Positions 62,348 to 64,000 of a DNA stretch of 64,000 nucleotides are shown here, in pieces (positions within the stretch are counted from its first letter, which is position 1; the number at the start of each line of letters is the position of its first letter). Origin of the DNA: Variovorax sp. OV329 (GTDB taxonomy: Bacteria > Pseudomonadota > Gammaproteobacteria > Burkholderiales > Burkholderiaceae_C); NCBI RefSeq assembly GCF_900114785.1, contig NZ_FOUG01000001.1, positions 186,001 to 250,000 on the forward strand. The letters run 5' to 3'. Below the pieces are notes generated by a model, which had not been told where the DNA came from, made no database searches, and was given only the letters and a program-made list of their open reading frames with translations. Position numbers and translations under genes: made by a program.

Positions 62348-64000
62348 CAGCCCGGCACCTCCGCGGAACCTGGCTGATGACTGGCAAGAATCGCCTTGAT
62401 CAACAATACCTTTTCCACCGAGTCGCCGAGTTGCTGGTGGATTTCTGTGATCAGTGCTTCCTTGTTTTCGGCGCCCTGTTCGAAGCGCGCCCGCAACGCC
62501 TCCAGCAGCGCCTGCGCATGGCCGCCGATGGTTTCGCGCTTACCGAATGTATTCATCGTGATCTTGTTGATCGACGCGCCCAGCGTGTTGTAGTCCGGAT
62601 GGCGAATGCTGACCGTGCCGCTGGCTTTGTCTTTGGCGAACAGCAGCACCTTGTCCGGCTTGCTGTCGGAGATCAGGAAGGGAGTGTGGGTGGTGATCAG
62701 CATTTCCTGCCCCACATCCCCTGCATCGGGTAGGCACTGGCGCAGGCGGCTGATGAAGTTGGCGCGCCAGTCAGGGTTGAAGTGGGTTTCCGGCTCGTCG
62801 AGCAGGAACAGGCTGTTGGTCTCTCGAAACAGCAGGCACAAGCCGAGGCTGTGCAGTAACTGGTGCTCGCCGTCAGACAGCTCCTTGAGCATCATCGATT
62901 GCGCCGCGCCCTGTTTGGAAAAGCGCACGAACTTGAAACGCATGATGCGCTGGTCAGACGCCAGCGTTGGCACCGTTTCGCTGGCGTAGTGGCTGGTGGA
63001 GCGGTACAGATCAGCCTTGAGTGCATCGCTTACGGCATACAGGTTGAGCGTCAGCAGCACCTGAAAAGCCTGGAATAGCGCCAGCGGCGATCCGTCGAAG
63101 TTTTCGCGGAAGGCCAGTTTGGTGGCGTCATTGACGCGGTAGTCCAGGATCAGGGAGTCGGTCGCCTCATCTATGAAAGTCAATGTGGCACAGCGCTTCA
63201 GTCTCGTAACCGCTGGATCGAAGTTTTCATACTTCGTTGACGACCGCTCAGGCTTTGTTCGTAGCTCGCGCTGCAGACTTTCGTCTGCTTCAAGGAGATG
63301 CATCAAGTTCAGGCGATATCGGGGGCCAACACCATCGTCATCGTCAACCCGTAGCGCAGGATTGCTTCTGACTATCTCCCTATGAATCATGTCTATGCGT
63401 GCGATATCAGTTGCACTCGGATGCTCTGATCGAATCCTGTTTGCTCGCAGATTCTGTTCATCATCGTTGGCTCTATCAAAGCCTTCAAGCTGCTCCGGCG
63501 AAAGAGGAATGCTGCGCCGGATGATGATGCGGAACTCCCGCAATTCCTCGATGCCGACATCCTCGCGGAAGGGCTGGAGCGTGGCGTCGTCATGAAAAAG
63601 CAGGTTGCACAGCAGGATGGCTTGGCTGAAACCACTGTCCAGATAGGCCAGCCGCGTTTCCGGGTGGCCGGGATAACTTAACTGCCGCGTTAGTGCATGC
63701 CAGTATTCGTCGAACTGCACGAAGCGCAGTTTGAAGAAGGGCAAGCTGAGGATTTCGTTCTCGCCGGAGGAATAACCCAGGACGAATTCAGGCAGCAAGA
63801 ACGCCCGCTCTTCATCGGTCAAGGTACTGAATCCATCGGTGACAAAGGCTTCGTTATTGATCCAGGCGAGCCCGGGTGAAGCATTGGGCTCCTTAAGCAC
63901 GCGCACATGCGCGTGGCGCGGGCCCTCAAGCTGTCGATAGGATCGTGGTACCTGGATCAGGTAGTCCAGTTCGTAAGCGTTTGGGCTGCCTTGCTGTTCC
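62347..64000 (-). CDS. AAA ATPase (restriction-associated / PtuA-like), 5' end outside the window
   Basis: About 550 C-terminal residues are visible, and the frame is open at the right edge, with Walker A outside. The signature LSDGEHQLLHSLGLCL, Walker B SLFLLDEPETHF and the H-loop LITTHTPFLISD show an SMC/OLD-like ABC ATPase of the AAA_21 type. A GTG at 63906 is an internal codon, because clear coding continues upstream (QVPRSYRQLEGPRHAHV). It is translationally coupled to the HNH nuclease gene. Such ATPases sense invading DNA or its products and activate the nuclease partner. Confidence 0.85.
   Translation of the reverse strand, partial: EQQGSPNAYELDYLIQVPRSYRQLEGPRHAHVRVLKEPNASPGLAWINNEAFVTDGFSTLTDEERAFLLPEFVLGYSSGENEILSLPFFKLRFVQFDEYWHALTRQLSYPGHPETRLAYLDSGFSQAILLCNLLFHDDATLQPFREDVGIEELREFRIIIRRSIPLSPEQLEGFDRANDDEQNLRANRIRSEHPSATDIARIDMIHREIVRSNPALRVDDDDGVGPRYRLNLMHLLEADESLQRELRTKPERSSTKYENFDPAVTRLKRCATLTFIDEATDSLILDYRVNDATKLAFRENFDGSPLALFQAFQVLLTLNLYAVSDALKADLYRSTSHYASETVPTLASDQRIMRFKFVRFSKQGAAQSMMLKELSDGEHQLLHSLGLCLLFRETNSLFLLDEPETHFNPDWRANFISRLRQCLPDAGDVGQEMLITTHTPFLISDSKPDKVLLFAKDKASGTVSIRHPDYNTLGASINKITMNTFGKRETIGGHAQALLEALRARFEQGAENKEALITEIHQQLGDSVEKVLLIKAILASHQPGSAEVPG

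Overview
The window reads as chromosomal DNA of a high-GC betaproteobacterium, most likely a Burkholderiales of the Comamonadaceae (Variovorax/Ramlibacter-like). This rests on codon use and on gene content such as BMP-type purine uptake clusters, saccharopine-dehydrogenase-like plus ALDH7 lysine genes and small GAF proteins. It is inference, because no rRNA or other phylogenetic marker is present. There is no CRISPR array and no rRNA operon.

Core part (1 to about 49.2 kb). A purine uptake and salvage block opens the window: a truncated ABC ATPase, two permeases and a BMP-family lipoprotein, ending in a strong terminator. A frameshifted M15-type peptidase and a small secreted protein interrupt it. 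It then resumes with a Rieske oxygenase, adenine deaminase, a second BMP-family binding protein and guanine deaminase. In the middle sits a minus-strand membrane protein whose C-terminal half strongly resembles STING. Then follow dcd, an esterase, a zinc metallopeptidase, rhlE, apaH, a CNNM/CorC-type protein and a nuclease. Next comes a sugar-acid locus (IlvD/EDD dehydratase, DenD-like dehydrogenase and FadR-type regulator, divergent from a four-gene ABC importer). After that come an MltB-like transglycosylase, a PHB-depolymerase-like esterase with an RHH regulator, a transglutaminase-like protein, an M20 amidohydrolase and a zinc-uptake operon without its ATPase. Then there is an ECF sigma/anti-sigma cluster with a CuA-type cupredoxin, an S1C protease, a lysine-degradation pair divergent from an Lrp-type regulator, a patatin and a GntP-type permease.

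Accessory part (about 49.24 kb to the right edge). The 3' half of a tRNA-Thr(CGU) on the minus strand marks the left attachment site of an integrated element. It continues with a tyrosine integrase, an AlpA-like protein, a primase-helicase, several unknown small genes and tandem 9-bp repeats that could be an origin. Decayed IS66 remnants are split by an IS256-family element. A compact minus-strand defence operon follows: AAA ATPase, HNH nuclease, McrB and McrC. The element runs off the right end, so its other junction is not seen.

The strongest leads are the apparently orphan TM-STING-like gene (8540-9616), the AAA-HNH-McrBC operon in a satellite-like island, and the frameshifted peptidase with its putative immunity partner. 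Two operator-like palindromes next to regulator genes are also clear.
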